Assembly: GCA_019636195.1 (NCBI GenBank)
Contig: JAHBYA010000007.1
Coordinates: forward strand, 112,508 to 176,507
DNA length: 64,000 nt
Source of the DNA: Planctomycetota bacterium
GTDB lineage: Bacteria; Planctomycetota; UBA8742; UBA2392
Direction of reading: 5' to 3'
A model generated the notes under the pieces. That model searched no databases, was not told the DNA's origin, and worked only from the letters and a program-made list of their open reading frames with translations. The stretch's first letter is position 1; each line of letters begins with the position of its first letter. Below, piece after piece: positions 7,510-15,879 of the stretch. A program made the position numbers and the translations under genes.

Positions 7510-8619
7510 TTAGAAGAAGTAGGCCGCGCCGAAGCTGAAGGTGAAGCTCATCTGCGGCAGCTCGTCGGTGCCCCACAGCGAGTCACCAACGTAGTTGGCC
7601 ATAATGAAGTTCAGGCCCAGCGGGAAGCTGGCGTTCAAGCTCATCCAGAAGCGCCAGTTGTTGATCAGGCCGCCCGAGCGCGAGATGAAAATCGGCGTCA
7701 GGTTGACCGTGGCGCCCAGCGTGAACTGGTAGGCCGGGATGAAGTTGTGGCGGCGAATGGCGATGCCGTCGTAGTCGGGCAGGCCGTCGTTGTTCTGGTC
7801 TTCCTGCGACTCGCTGTAGAAGCCCAGGTCAAAGCTGTCGTTCAGCACGTCCTGGCCGAAGGTCGGACTGGCTGGGTTGCTGTCCACGAGGCCGGTGTCA
7901 ACGCCGAAGCGGTAGTTGATTTCAAACAGGGCGTAGGGGCTGACCGAAAGCAGGTCTTCGGCGCCGGGGATTGGAATCGGGAAGTCCGCCATCAGGCCCA
8001 GGTCCAGGCCCGCGGTGGCAAACCCGTTCAGGTCTGAAAAGTCGCCCATCAGCATGCCGGCCTTGGGGCCGACGATCAGCGCCAGACCCCAGTTGTTGCG
8101 GGTGCGGCGGCCGTCGGTTTCAATGAACTCGCTCTTGTAGAAGTTGATGGTGAAGTCGAACCCGAAGTAGATCAGGGTCGCCGAGTGATCCATGCCCAAA
8201 AACACCGGGTCGGTGTCGGCTGGCCGGGTGATGTTGTTGGTGCCGTGCTCCGAGGCGCTGCTGGTGCTGAGGCTGAAGTTGTACAGCTCAATCCCAAAGT
8301 CCGTCCCGATCACGTCGTTGTCGCTGCCGATCTGGAAGTCAAGCTTGGCGGCCATCACGAACCGGCTGTGGGTCTGCGAGAAGCGGCGCCGGAACACAGC
8401 CTCAAGCGCGCCGTCCACGACGCGGCTGGTGGGGCCTTCGCGGTGCAACTCGCCGCCGATGCCGGTACCGAAGCCAACCTGCAGGCCAACCCCGCCGACG
8501 GCAAACTTGCCTTCGTGGGTGTTCATGTTGAGCACCTGCGGAAGACGCTGCGCGTAGGAAGAGGCCGCAAACACGCTTGCGCCGATCGCTGCAAGCACAA
8601 AGAGCCACATGTGGCGCAT
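7510..8619 (-). CDS. Probable outer-membrane beta-barrel protein
   Basis: 369 residues from ATG 8619, which is preceded by AGGAG with eight-base spacing and starts a signal peptide ('MRHMWLFVLAAIGASVFA' then 'SSYAQ'). The mature protein has alternating hydrophobic/polar strands, Gly and aromatic residues, and ends in A-A-Y-F-F, a typical C-terminal beta-signal for insertion by BamA. A segment 'DQNNDGLPDYDG' near residue 265 looks like a calcium-binding loop (DxNxDGxxD). I do not recognise a named family. Porin, assembly or adhesin roles are all possible. The gene lies alone between two terminators. Open sequence upstream of the chosen ATG lacks a signal peptide and is left out. Confidence 0.75.
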   Translation of the reverse strand: MRHMWLFVLAAIGASVFAASSYAQRLPQVLNMNTHEGKFAVGGVGLQVGFGTGIGGELHREGPTSRVVDGALEAVFRRRFSQTHSRFVMAAKLDFQIGSDNDVIGTDFGIELYNFSLSTSSASEHGTNNITRPADTDPVFLGMDHSATLIYFGFDFTINFYKSEFIETDGRRTRNNWGLALIVGPKAGMLMGDFSDLNGFATAGLDLGLMADFPIPIPGAEDLLSVSPYALFEINYRFGVDTGLVDSNPASPTFGQDVLNDSFDLGFYSESQEDQNNDGLPDYDGIAIRRHNFIPAYQFTLGATVNLTPIFISRSGGLINNWRFWMSLNASFPLGLNFIMANYVGDSLWGTDELPQMSFTFSFGAAYFF

Positions 8620-8798
8620 GCCCACTGCTCCTGCTGACAGCCTTGCAGGCACGCCGCCCCGATACGGGCGCACGTTAACCTGAAAGCAGAACTCCGGGGG
8701 TGAGGCACGATTCAACCGGCATTGGCCTTCCCTGTCAACGGTCTATTCACGTCTCACAACAAACTTTGCACGCCGTGACCGGGGCGTGACCAACAACA

Positions 8799-8825
8799 AG
8801 GGACGCCCCTTGGGGCGTCCCTTTT
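8799..8825. terminator. Strong hairpin terminator, possibly bidirectional
   Basis: AAGGGACGCCCC / GGGGCGTCCCTTTT forms a perfect GC-rich stem with A's on one side and T's on the other. It lies 18 bases past the stop of the acidic secreted protein gene (minus strand), its likely client. On the plus strand the T-run would also work. Confidence 0.8.
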
Positions 8826-8842
8826 GTCACCGAAAATCGGGG

Positions 8843-9565
8843 TTACTTCATGCCGTCTTCGTCTTCATCGTCGCCGTCTTCTTCCTCTTCTTCGAGTTCG
8901 AAGATCTTGGCCAGTTCCTTCTTGTTGGCCTCAATCAGCTTCTTTTCGGCGTCGGTCGGGCCGGGCACGCCTTCAAGGATCTTGCGGCAGGCCTTGAAGT
9001 CTTCGGCGGCCTTGTCCAGTTCAGCCATGGCCGTTTTGTACTCGTCTTCAGGGATCATGTCCTTGAAGCCTTCCATCATTTCGCGCTGCTTTTTGATGAT
9101 GCCGTCAAGGTAGTCCGGCAGGTACAACTTGTAGAAGTTGGTGCGCAGGCGCAGCGTCTTGCGCATGAAGGCATCGGCGTCAACTTCGTTCTTCTTGGCC
9201 CAGGCGACGTACTTCTCGTTCTTCACGATGTAGTCGAACGCCTCTTTCATGTTGGACTGCTTCAGCGTCTCGAACTTCTCGTCGCCTTCAAACAGCTTGT
9301 CCAGGTCGGCGTGGTGCTTCAGCGTCGCCTTCAGGTCGGCCTCGGTAAACTCGACCTTGCCCGTGACGTCCTCAATTCCCTTCAGGTTCTTCTTGAGCTG
9401 CACGGACAGCTTGTCCGCGTCTTCAGGGTTCTCGGGCTCTTCCTTCTTTTCCTTTTCCTTTGACGGCTCTTCAGACTTGCCGCCCATCTGTGCGCTCAAA
9501 GGCGCAGCCACCGCCGCAATCGCGAACATCGCCGCGACTACCAGCATCCACTTCATCTTACGCAT
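8843..9565 (-). CDS. Secreted charged helical protein with acidic tail
   Basis: 240 residues from ATG 9565, preceded by GGGAG with six-base spacing and opening a signal peptide ('MRKMKWMLVVAAMFAIA' then a cleavage-like 'LSAQ'). After cleavage comes a Lys/Glu/Pro-rich linker, then a mostly helical domain (about residues 45-215: 'LKHHADLDKLFEG', 'AFDYIVKNEKYVAWAKK', 'YLPDYLDGIIKKQREMMEG'). The C-terminus is a run of Glu and Asp (ELEEEEEDGDDEDEDG). Such an acidic tail could bind cations or basic surfaces. No family is recognised. A strong terminator follows and no operon partner is visible. Confidence 0.75.
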   Translation of the reverse strand: MRKMKWMLVVAAMFAIAAVAAPLSAQMGGKSEEPSKEKEKKEEPENPEDADKLSVQLKKNLKGIEDVTGKVEFTEADLKATLKHHADLDKLFEGDEKFETLKQSNMKEAFDYIVKNEKYVAWAKKNEVDADAFMRKTLRLRTNFYKLYLPDYLDGIIKKQREMMEGFKDMIPEDEYKTAMAELDKAAEDFKACRKILEGVPGPTDAEKKLIEANKKELAKIFELEEEEEDGDDEDEDGMK

Positions 9566-9827
9566 ATATTCTCCCTGGATTCCCGTCCCGTCCGGGACTA
9601 ATTGGCCCCGCATGGCTGAGGCAAGCGGATGATGGTAGCAGCGCCGCCCCCGACCAACAATGAGTACGAACAGGGGCCGTCGCAGGTTACGTCAAAATGT
9701 ACGGCAGTTTTCCCCGTCAATTCCCACATCGCACCGCTTTTCGCAAACCTGCCCTGCCCACAGGCTTGCGTCACGCCGCAAGACTGGTTCACTAGACAAT
9801 TACCCCAGCTTTGCACGGCCTGTGGAT

Positions 9828-11240
9828 ATGTCTGAAGCACGCACCAGCAGCCGCCTTGGCGGACTCCGCGACTACAAACTGCTCGCCGAGCAGGACCAGA
9901 CCGTGCTTTGGCACCCCTACACCCAGATGGCCGAGTACGGCGAGCGCGAGCCCATCATCATTGAGCGCGGCGAGGGCCCCTACCTGTACGACGTGCGGCG
10001 CAGGCGCTTTCTGGACGCCTTCGGCAGCATGTGGTGCAACGTGTGGGGCCATAACCAGCCGGACATTGTCAACGCCATCCAGGACCAGGCCGCGCGGCTG
10101 TGCCATGCCAGCCTGTTTACGGTAAGCCACGTGCCGGCGGTGGACCTTGCCGTGGCGCTGACCACGGCCATCAAGGAGGACTTCAAGTACGCCGCTGAGC
10201 CGCCAAGCCTGAACCACGTCTTTTTCAGCGACAACGGCAGCACCGCGGTTGAAGTCGCGATGAAGATGGCTTTGCAGTACCAGAACCAGGTGGGGCGCAT
10301 CAGCCGCACGCAGTTCTTGACCTTTCACTACGGCTACCACGGTGACACCTTCGGGGCCATGAGCGCCAGCAGCATTGACGCCTTCCGGCGCAAGTTCGCG
10401 CCAAGCCTGTTTGACTGCGTCAACGCCGACTACCCGATGCAGATTGAAGAGGGCGAACGCCCCGACGGCATCCGCAGCGCCGAGTACGCCTTTGAGGCAA
10501 TCCTGGCGGGCCGCGCCGACCGCCTGGCGGCGATTGTGATTGAGCCGGTGATGCAGGCAGCGGCCGGCATGCGCCCGCTGGCCGACGACTACCTGGGCAA
10601 GATCAAGAAGTACTGCCGTGAGTACGACATTCTGCTGATCACGGATGAGGTCTTTACCGGCTTCTGCCGCACCGGCCCGCTGGTCGCCAGCAGCGCCGAG
10701 CTGGTTGAGCCGGACATTCTGTGCCTGGGCAAAGGCATCACCGGCGGAACCCTGCCGATGGGCGTGACCGTCGCCAGCGAAAAGGTGTACGAAGCCTTCA
10801 AGGGCGAGTGGTCGGAAATGAAGCAGTTCCTGCACGGCCACACCTACAGCGGGAACCCCATCGCCTGTGCAGCCGCGCTGCGCAACCTTGAGCTGGTGGC
10901 TGAGCACAAACTAAAGGAGAATGTGCGCGCCCGGGCCCGCGAGTTCCATTACATCCTGAAGCGGCGGATCGGCAGCCACCCGCGGGTGGGCGAGATTCGG
11001 CAGCGGGGTCTGGCGATCGGTATCCCGATCAAGGACGAAAAGGGCAAAGAAGCCGGCGGGTACGAGCAGCGCAGCGACGCGGCGCGCATCTGCCGCCGGG
11101 CGATCGACAATTCCCGGGTGCTGCTGCGGCCGCTGGGCAACGTGATCACGATCTGCCCGCCGCTGAACATTGAGCGCCAGCAGGTTGATGAAATCGTGGA
11201 CGCCCTGGAAGACGGCCTGAAGGCGCTGGACGATGCATAG
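9828..11240 (+). CDS. bioA: Adenosylmethionine-8-amino-7-oxononanoate aminotransferase
   Basis: 470 residues of a class III PLP-dependent aminotransferase. The BioA hallmark 'LWHPYTQM' is present near residue 24, followed by 'FLDAFGSMWCNVWGHNQPDI'. 'ITDEVFTGFCRTG' carries the PLP-contacting Asp, and 'CLGKGITGG' carries the Schiff-base Lys. The enzyme converts KAPA to DAPA in biotin synthesis in the cytoplasm. The ATG at 9828 puts the family N-terminus in place; the frame is open further upstream but shows nothing BioA-like. The ribosome-binding site is weak. No other bio gene is nearby, so biotin synthesis is not clustered here. No BirA-type operator was found in the 260-base upstream gap. 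Confidence 0.93.
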   Translation: MSEARTSSRLGGLRDYKLLAEQDQTVLWHPYTQMAEYGEREPIIIERGEGPYLYDVRRRRFLDAFGSMWCNVWGHNQPDIVNAIQDQAARLCHASLFTVSHVPAVDLAVALTTAIKEDFKYAAEPPSLNHVFFSDNGSTAVEVAMKMALQYQNQVGRISRTQFLTFHYGYHGDTFGAMSASSIDAFRRKFAPSLFDCVNADYPMQIEEGERPDGIRSAEYAFEAILAGRADRLAAIVIEPVMQAAAGMRPLADDYLGKIKKYCREYDILLITDEVFTGFCRTGPLVASSAELVEPDILCLGKGITGGTLPMGVTVASEKVYEAFKGEWSEMKQFLHGHTYSGNPIACAAALRNLELVAEHKLKENVRARAREFHYILKRRIGSHPRVGEIRQRGLAIGIPIKDEKGKEAGGYEQRSDAARICRRAIDNSRVLLRPLGNVITICPPLNIERQQVDEIVDALEDGLKALDDA

Positions 11241-11408
11241 TTGCCCGGCCTTGGGTTTTCAGCTTGCAGGGTGGCTGGAATAGTGTTACTGGTAATACTG
11301 CCATGCGGTCATCTGACACTGACCCTCACCCAAGATGGGGCGCCCCCGCGCCCTTTGATCATTCCAGACAGCTTTCGTGGCCTTCGCAGATCGGCAATGG
11401 CGAGTTGC

Positions 11409-11431
11409 TGAAATGGGGACAACTATTTCAC
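11409..11431. repeat. Short palindromic REP-like element
   Basis: TGAAAT-GGGGACAACT-ATTTCA: six-base arms around a GGGGACA core. This resembles elements associated with REP-type (Y1) transposases, but none is in the window. It lies in the bioA/pilin gap, about 55 bases upstream of the pilin start. It could also be just a hairpin in the leader. Confidence 0.35.
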
Positions 11432-11485
11432 GAGTCGGGGAAGGCGGGTTATGGTAGGGGCGTGAACCCCGACCGGAGCTTGTGC

Positions 11486-12136
11486 ATGAACCCCTACCGC
11501 AAAGGCTTTACCCTCGTTGAGCTGATGGTCGTTATCGCCATCATCGGGCTGCTGGCCAGCGTGCTTGCCACCAGCGTCGTCAGCAAGATGCGCCAGGCCA
11601 GCCGCGACCTCGACAAGAAGGTCCTGCAAGACCTGTACAACAACCTGGGCATGGTCAGCCACGGCAACGACAAGCGCGTCAAGCGCACGATCGCGTACGG
11701 CGCGCTGGCTGAGCTGCGCGGCCGCGAGTTCTGGGAGGGCTGCTTCAAGCAGGGGATCTTCAAGGAGGACATGCTGCCCAAGATGGTCGCCACCTCGGGC
11801 AATGACATTGAGATGGACCGGCGCAGCCTGGACAACCCCGAGTTCTTCTTTCTTGAGCCCATGAGCTGCTCTTGGACCGGCCCGCAGGGTAACGAAGCGT
11901 TCTACCTGATGAGCGCTCGGGGTAACAACCGCCGCATTGCCATCTGCGCCAACGAGCGCAACTGGCTCAACCACGACGACGAAGTCATTTCCATCTGGTC
12001 GGACGGCGAAGTGGCAGAGTATGTGCGGTATGACGACATGCTTGGATGGGGATACGAAATCACCAAAGAGCAATGGAATGCCCCCGGCACCGAGCTCTTT
12101 GGCAAGGTGAAGCCGTTTGACGGCGTGTTCGACTAG
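11486..12136 (+). CDS. Type II pseudopilin-like protein (prepilin N-terminus)
   Basis: 216 residues. The N-terminus 'MNPYRKGFTLVELMVV' is a textbook prepilin site: PilD-type peptidase would cut after Gly and methylate Phe, with Glu at +5, followed by a hydrophobic helix ('VIAIIGLLASVLATSVV'). The globular part is unfamiliar but of the size of a GspG/GspH-like pseudopilin ('DLDKKVLQDLYNNLGMVSHG'). The ATG at 11486 has GGAG seven bases ahead. No secretion or pilus genes adjoin it, so this is an orphan pilin; the PilT-like ATPase is 11 kb away. It may be a minor pseudopilin of a system encoded elsewhere, or a stand-alone surface protein using the pilin leader. Confidence 0.8.
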   Translation: MNPYRKGFTLVELMVVIAIIGLLASVLATSVVSKMRQASRDLDKKVLQDLYNNLGMVSHGNDKRVKRTIAYGALAELRGREFWEGCFKQGIFKEDMLPKMVATSGNDIEMDRRSLDNPEFFFLEPMSCSWTGPQGNEAFYLMSARGNNRRIAICANERNWLNHDDEVISIWSDGEVAEYVRYDDMLGWGYEITKEQWNAPGTELFGKVKPFDGVFD

Positions 12137-12463
12137 GGGGTCGGGCACTTTTCGGACCATTCGGTACGGCCCGCAACGCCGGTAGCGGGCACCGGCCGAG
12201 GAAGGAGGAACCGCCATGTAGCGTAGCGACCTTGGGCGGCGCTTCAGTGCGCAACGGTATAGAACGTGCCCATGGATCGCGTGCTTTCATTGACGGTCTC
12301 AAAAAACTGGTATCCGACAACGATCGTGCCCTCGCCGCGGCAAAGCCCCTGTCTTCAGTGCCGACAGAACAAAGCCCCGCAGCGGGGGCCGGTCCATTTG
12401 CCGCCAGCGCACCCTGCACTACCCCTTTGACCGCGCGCCGCCCCATGCTTCATTATCCGCACC
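12137..12463. other. 327-base intergenic region, no gene seen
   Basis: No credible ORF. It contains a possible hairpin GCCCCGC-A-GCGGGGGC at about 12373-12389. A CATTAT hexamer lies 7 bases before the ABC-transporter start, which would make a nearly leaderless transcript if it is the -10. No strong terminator follows the pilin gene. Confidence 0.5.
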
Positions 12464-13417
12464 ATGGAATACGCTCTTGAAACCCAGGGACTGTCCAAGG
12501 TGTACAAGAGCCTGTTGCACGGGCACGTGCGCGCGCTTGATCCCCTTGACCTGCAAGTCCAGGCGGGCTGTGTCTTCGGGTTGCTGGGCGGCAACGGCGC
12601 CGGCAAATCAACCTTTGTGAAGACCGTGCTGCGCATCTGCCGGCCCACCAGCGGCAGCTGCCGCATCCTGGGCATCGACGCCCGCAACCCCGCGGCGCGG
12701 CAGCAGGTAGGCTACCTGCCGGAGGGCACGGCCTTTCCGCGCTACCTGACCGGGCGCGGCGTCTGTGAGTACTTCGGCAAGCTCAAGGGCCTGACCGGCC
12801 AGAAGCTGAAAGACGAAGTTGACGCAAAGCTGAAGCTGGTCGGCATGCAGGACTGGGGCGACCGCAAGGTCACCAAGTACAGCAAGGGCATGAAGCAGCG
12901 TGTGGGGCTGGCGCAGGCGCTGCTGGGCGACCCGAAACTGGTGATCCTGGACGAGCCCACCGACGGCGTGGACCCCGCCGGCCGCCACGAGATCCGCGAC
13001 GTGATCAAGGGCCTGGGCAAGTCCGGCGTGACGATCTTTCTGAACAGCCACCTGCTGGCCGAAGTTGAGGCAGTGTGCGACGAAATTGCGATCATGTACC
13101 GCGGGCGCCTTCTGCGCCGCGGCCCGGTCAAGCAGATCACCGAGGAAATGAGCATCCGCGACGGGCGCATGCAGTTGCGCTTCCGCACCAGCGAGTTGCC
13201 CGCCGAGTTGCCGGCGATCGTCAACGGGGCTGAGCGCGACGACGGCGGCTTCAAGTGCAGCGTGGCCAACCGCGACGAGATTCCCGCGCTGATTGACGCG
13301 CTGCGCGGCAGCGGCGTGCGCATCTATGAAGTCGAGCAGTACCACGCCAGCCTGGAAGAGGCCTTCCTGCAGATCCTTGAAGACGGCCACGCCACAGGCG
13401 TAGGAGGCCGGCAATGA
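12464..13417 (+). CDS. ABC transporter ATP-binding protein (ABC-2 exporter type)
   Basis: 317 residues. One nucleotide-binding domain: Walker A 'GGNGAGKST' near residue 43, Q-loop region, signature 'YSKGMKQR' near 139, Walker B 'LVILDEPTDGVDP', and H-loop 'LNSH'. A C-terminal extension of about 95 residues ('GRMQLRFRTSELPAELPAIV') is like those of ABC-2 exporter ATPases. The stop overlaps the next gene's ATG (ATGA at 13414-13417), so it works with that permease. There is no Shine-Dalgarno before the ATG, consistent with a leaderless mRNA. The substrate is unknown. Confidence 0.92.
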   Translation: MEYALETQGLSKVYKSLLHGHVRALDPLDLQVQAGCVFGLLGGNGAGKSTFVKTVLRICRPTSGSCRILGIDARNPAARQQVGYLPEGTAFPRYLTGRGVCEYFGKLKGLTGQKLKDEVDAKLKLVGMQDWGDRKVTKYSKGMKQRVGLAQALLGDPKLVILDEPTDGVDPAGRHEIRDVIKGLGKSGVTIFLNSHLLAEVEAVCDEIAIMYRGRLLRRGPVKQITEEMSIRDGRMQLRFRTSELPAELPAIVNGAERDDGGFKCSVANRDEIPALIDALRGSGVRIYEVEQYHASLEEAFLQILEDGHATGVGGRQ

Positions 13418-14556
13418 CGGCCTTCTGGGCGATCGTCGGCGACACCTGGCGCCAGAGCAAGCACCAGTGGGTGATGCCGCTGGTGCTGCTGCTGATGGTG
13501 GCGGCTGTGTTTATGGGCGTGTTCTTCGTGGAAGTGCGCGAGCTGCCTGACGGCACAAAGGTGCTGTCCGCCGAAACGCACCGCGAGCTGGTGCACGAAG
13601 GCCTGGAGCGCGAATGGGACGGCCTGTACGCCGACGCGCTGCGCCACCAGATCGGGCTGGATGAAAAACTGCGCGAGCAACGCCGCGCCGAGGACAAGGT
13701 CTTCCAGCAGTGGCGCGACGCCGACTACCGCTACAAGCAGCTTGTGGCGCGCGGGGCCAGCGAGGCCGAGATCGCAAAGGCCGGCAGCGAAGCCCGCGAC
13801 CTGATGCAGCGCATGGAGCTCGCGCGCCAGGAAAACCGCGACCTGTCAAACTATGTGCGCGGTGAAGTGGACAAGATCATCGCCGAGCGCACCGGCCACG
13901 TCAGCAAACTGCACAAGGGCGCCGAGTGGCAGATGGCGAGCATCGCCCAGATGATCTACACGCTGGCGATGCTGGGCTTTATCGCGATTTGCGCGGGCTA
14001 CATCCCCAACATGCTTGAGGCAGGCAGCATTGACCTTGTGCTCAGCAAGCCGATCCGCCGCTGGCACATCTACTTCGGCAAGTATGTGGGCGGCCTGCTG
14101 CTGTTCAGCGTCGCGCTGATGGTCATGTACGTCGCGACATTCATCCTGTTCGGGCTGATGCACGGCATATGGCTATGGCAGTTCTTCGGCGCGCTGCCCA
14201 TGACGTTGTTCAGCCTCGCGCTGCTGTACGCGATTGTCGGCTGGGTAGGCCTGTGGACGCGCAGCACCGGCATGGCGATGGTTGTGGGCTATGTCTATTA
14301 CATCGTCGTGGACACAGCCGTGGGCGTGCTGACCGACCGCGCGCGCTACCCGTGGGTCTCGGACATTGAGTGGATTTCCGGCTGGGTGGACATCGTGAAG
14401 ATGAGCTTTCCCAGCTTTCACTGGCTGAAGAAGTCGGCGGAAAGTGCGGTGTTCAGCGTGGTGGTGATGCCCTGGAGCAACATCGGCGTGGGCGCGGGCT
14501 GGCTGATCCTGGCGCTGTTCACGGGCTACAACCGCTTCCGCATCAACGATTACTAG
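13414..14556 (+). CDS. ABC-2-type permease with a large soluble insert
   Basis: 380 residues. A first transmembrane helix lies near residues 15-38 ('WVMPLVLLLMVAAVFMGVFFV'). About 130 mostly charged, coiled-coil residues follow (for example 'DEKLREQRRAEDKVFQQW'), then five or so helices from residue 170 onward, including 'GYIPNMLEAGSIDLVLSKPI', typical of ABC-2 permeases. The insert between helix 1 and helix 2 should sit outside the cytoplasm and may reach envelope partners. Translation is coupled to the ATPase by ATGA. The 3' end overlaps the convergent glmU by four bases through a shared CTAG. Substrate unknown. Confidence 0.87.
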   Translation: MTAFWAIVGDTWRQSKHQWVMPLVLLLMVAAVFMGVFFVEVRELPDGTKVLSAETHRELVHEGLEREWDGLYADALRHQIGLDEKLREQRRAEDKVFQQWRDADYRYKQLVARGASEAEIAKAGSEARDLMQRMELARQENRDLSNYVRGEVDKIIAERTGHVSKLHKGAEWQMASIAQMIYTLAMLGFIAICAGYIPNMLEAGSIDLVLSKPIRRWHIYFGKYVGGLLLFSVALMVMYVATFILFGLMHGIWLWQFFGALPMTLFSLALLYAIVGWVGLWTRSTGMAMVVGYVYYIVVDTAVGVLTDRARYPWVSDIEWISGWVDIVKMSFPSFHWLKKSAESAVFSVVVMPWSNIGVGAGWLILALFTGYNRFRINDY

Positions 14557-15824
14557 GATTCGCGTTTGCGCAGTTCTTTGGCGGGCACGCCGGCCACGAC
14601 CGTGTTTTCGGGCACGTTCTTGCCCTTGGGTACCACGGTGTTGGCGCCGGTCTGGGCGTTCTTGCCGACGCGCACAGGCGCGACCAGCACTGTGCCGCAG
14701 CCGATGAAGGCGTTGTCGCCGATGCTGGTGTGGTGTTTTTCTTTGCCGTCGTAATTGGCCACGATTGTGCCGGCGCCGATGTTGGCGTTCTTGCCCACGC
14801 TGACGTCACCCAGGTAGGCCAGGTGTCCGGCCTTGGCGCCTTCGTCCAGGATCGCGTTCTTGGTCTCGACGTACGCGCCGACCTTGCAGCCGTCGAAAAT
14901 GCGTGTGCCGCTGCGCAGGTGGGCAAACGGCCCGATGCTGCAATTCTTGCCGATCTCGACGCCGGTATGGATCACGGTGCATGGGTGAATCACCGTGTCG
15001 CGGCCGATCTGCACGCCGGCTTCAACATAGGTTGTGCGCGGGTCCGTGATCGTCACGCCCATTTCCAGCATCAGGAAGTCGAGTATGCGGCGGCGCGCGC
15101 GACGCTCAGCCACGGCCAGTTGCTTGCGGTCGTTGATGCCCAGCGTTTCGCGCCAGTCCGCGACAACACTGGCGCTGACGCGTTTGTTGTCTTCGACCAG
15201 CATGCGCACCACATCGGTCAGGTAGTACTCGCCCTGGGCATTGTCCTGGCCCAGCCGCTCAAGTCGCTCAAGCAGCAGCTTGCTGTCAAACAAGTATGTA
15301 CCCGTGTTGATTTCGTTGCTGTCCTGGCCGGGTTGAAGGTCGCGGTCCTCGACAATGCCCAGCACATAGCCTTTCTTGTCGCGCTGGATGCGCCCGTAGC
15401 CCGCGGGGTTGGGCACGCGCGCGGTCAGGACGGTGCAGGCGGTCTTCCGCTCGCGGTGCTTGTCCAGCAGCGCATTCAAGGTGCGGGCGCGCAGCAGCGG
15501 CACGTCGCCGCACAGCACAGCCACGTCACCGTTGTGGCCTTTCAAAGCTTCACGGCACTGCATCAGGGCGTGGCCGGTGCCCAGTTGCGGCTCCTGCGTG
15601 ACCCAGTGGATGGCGCGGTGGTGCGAAAACGCCTCCTTGACCTGCTCGCTGCCGAAACCCACGACCGCAATGGTTTCAATCGTGTTCAGCGCGCTGGCCT
15701 GGTCCAGCACCCATTGCAGCATCGGCACACCCGCGATGGTGTGCAGCACCTTGGGCGTGTCGGACTTCATCCGCGTGCTTTTGCCCGCGGCCAGGATCAC
15801 AACTTTGAGCGGACGCTCCGGCAT
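14553..15824 (-). CDS. glmU: Bifunctional GlmU (GlcNAc-1-P uridyltransferase / GlcN-1-P acetyltransferase)
   Basis: 423 residues. The N-terminal nucleotidyltransferase has 'VVILAAGKSTRMKSDTPKVL' (the family has G where this has S) and 'LCGDVPLL'. The C-terminal half is a left-handed beta helix with hexapeptide repeats ('GVQIGRDTVIHP', 'GVEIGKNCSIGP', 'NANIGAGTIVANYDGKEKHH'), the last holding the acetyltransferase active-site region. It makes UDP-GlcNAc for peptidoglycan and surface glycans in the cytoplasm. ATG 15824 is preferred: GAGG lies upstream and the family start fits; a GTG 12 codons earlier is possible. Slightly shorter than E. coli GlmU (456). Convergent with the ABC permease. Confidence 0.93.
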   Translation of the reverse strand: MPERPLKVVILAAGKSTRMKSDTPKVLHTIAGVPMLQWVLDQASALNTIETIAVVGFGSEQVKEAFSHHRAIHWVTQEPQLGTGHALMQCREALKGHNGDVAVLCGDVPLLRARTLNALLDKHRERKTACTVLTARVPNPAGYGRIQRDKKGYVLGIVEDRDLQPGQDSNEINTGTYLFDSKLLLERLERLGQDNAQGEYYLTDVVRMLVEDNKRVSASVVADWRETLGINDRKQLAVAERRARRRILDFLMLEMGVTITDPRTTYVEAGVQIGRDTVIHPCTVIHTGVEIGKNCSIGPFAHLRSGTRIFDGCKVGAYVETKNAILDEGAKAGHLAYLGDVSVGKNANIGAGTIVANYDGKEKHHTSIGDNAFIGCGTVLVAPVRVGKNAQTGANTVVPKGKNVPENTVVAGVPAKELRKRES

Positions 15825-15879
15825 GGCGGCCTCGACGTGTGCGCCGCGAGCATAACCCACGCGTGGCGGGGGGCAACCC

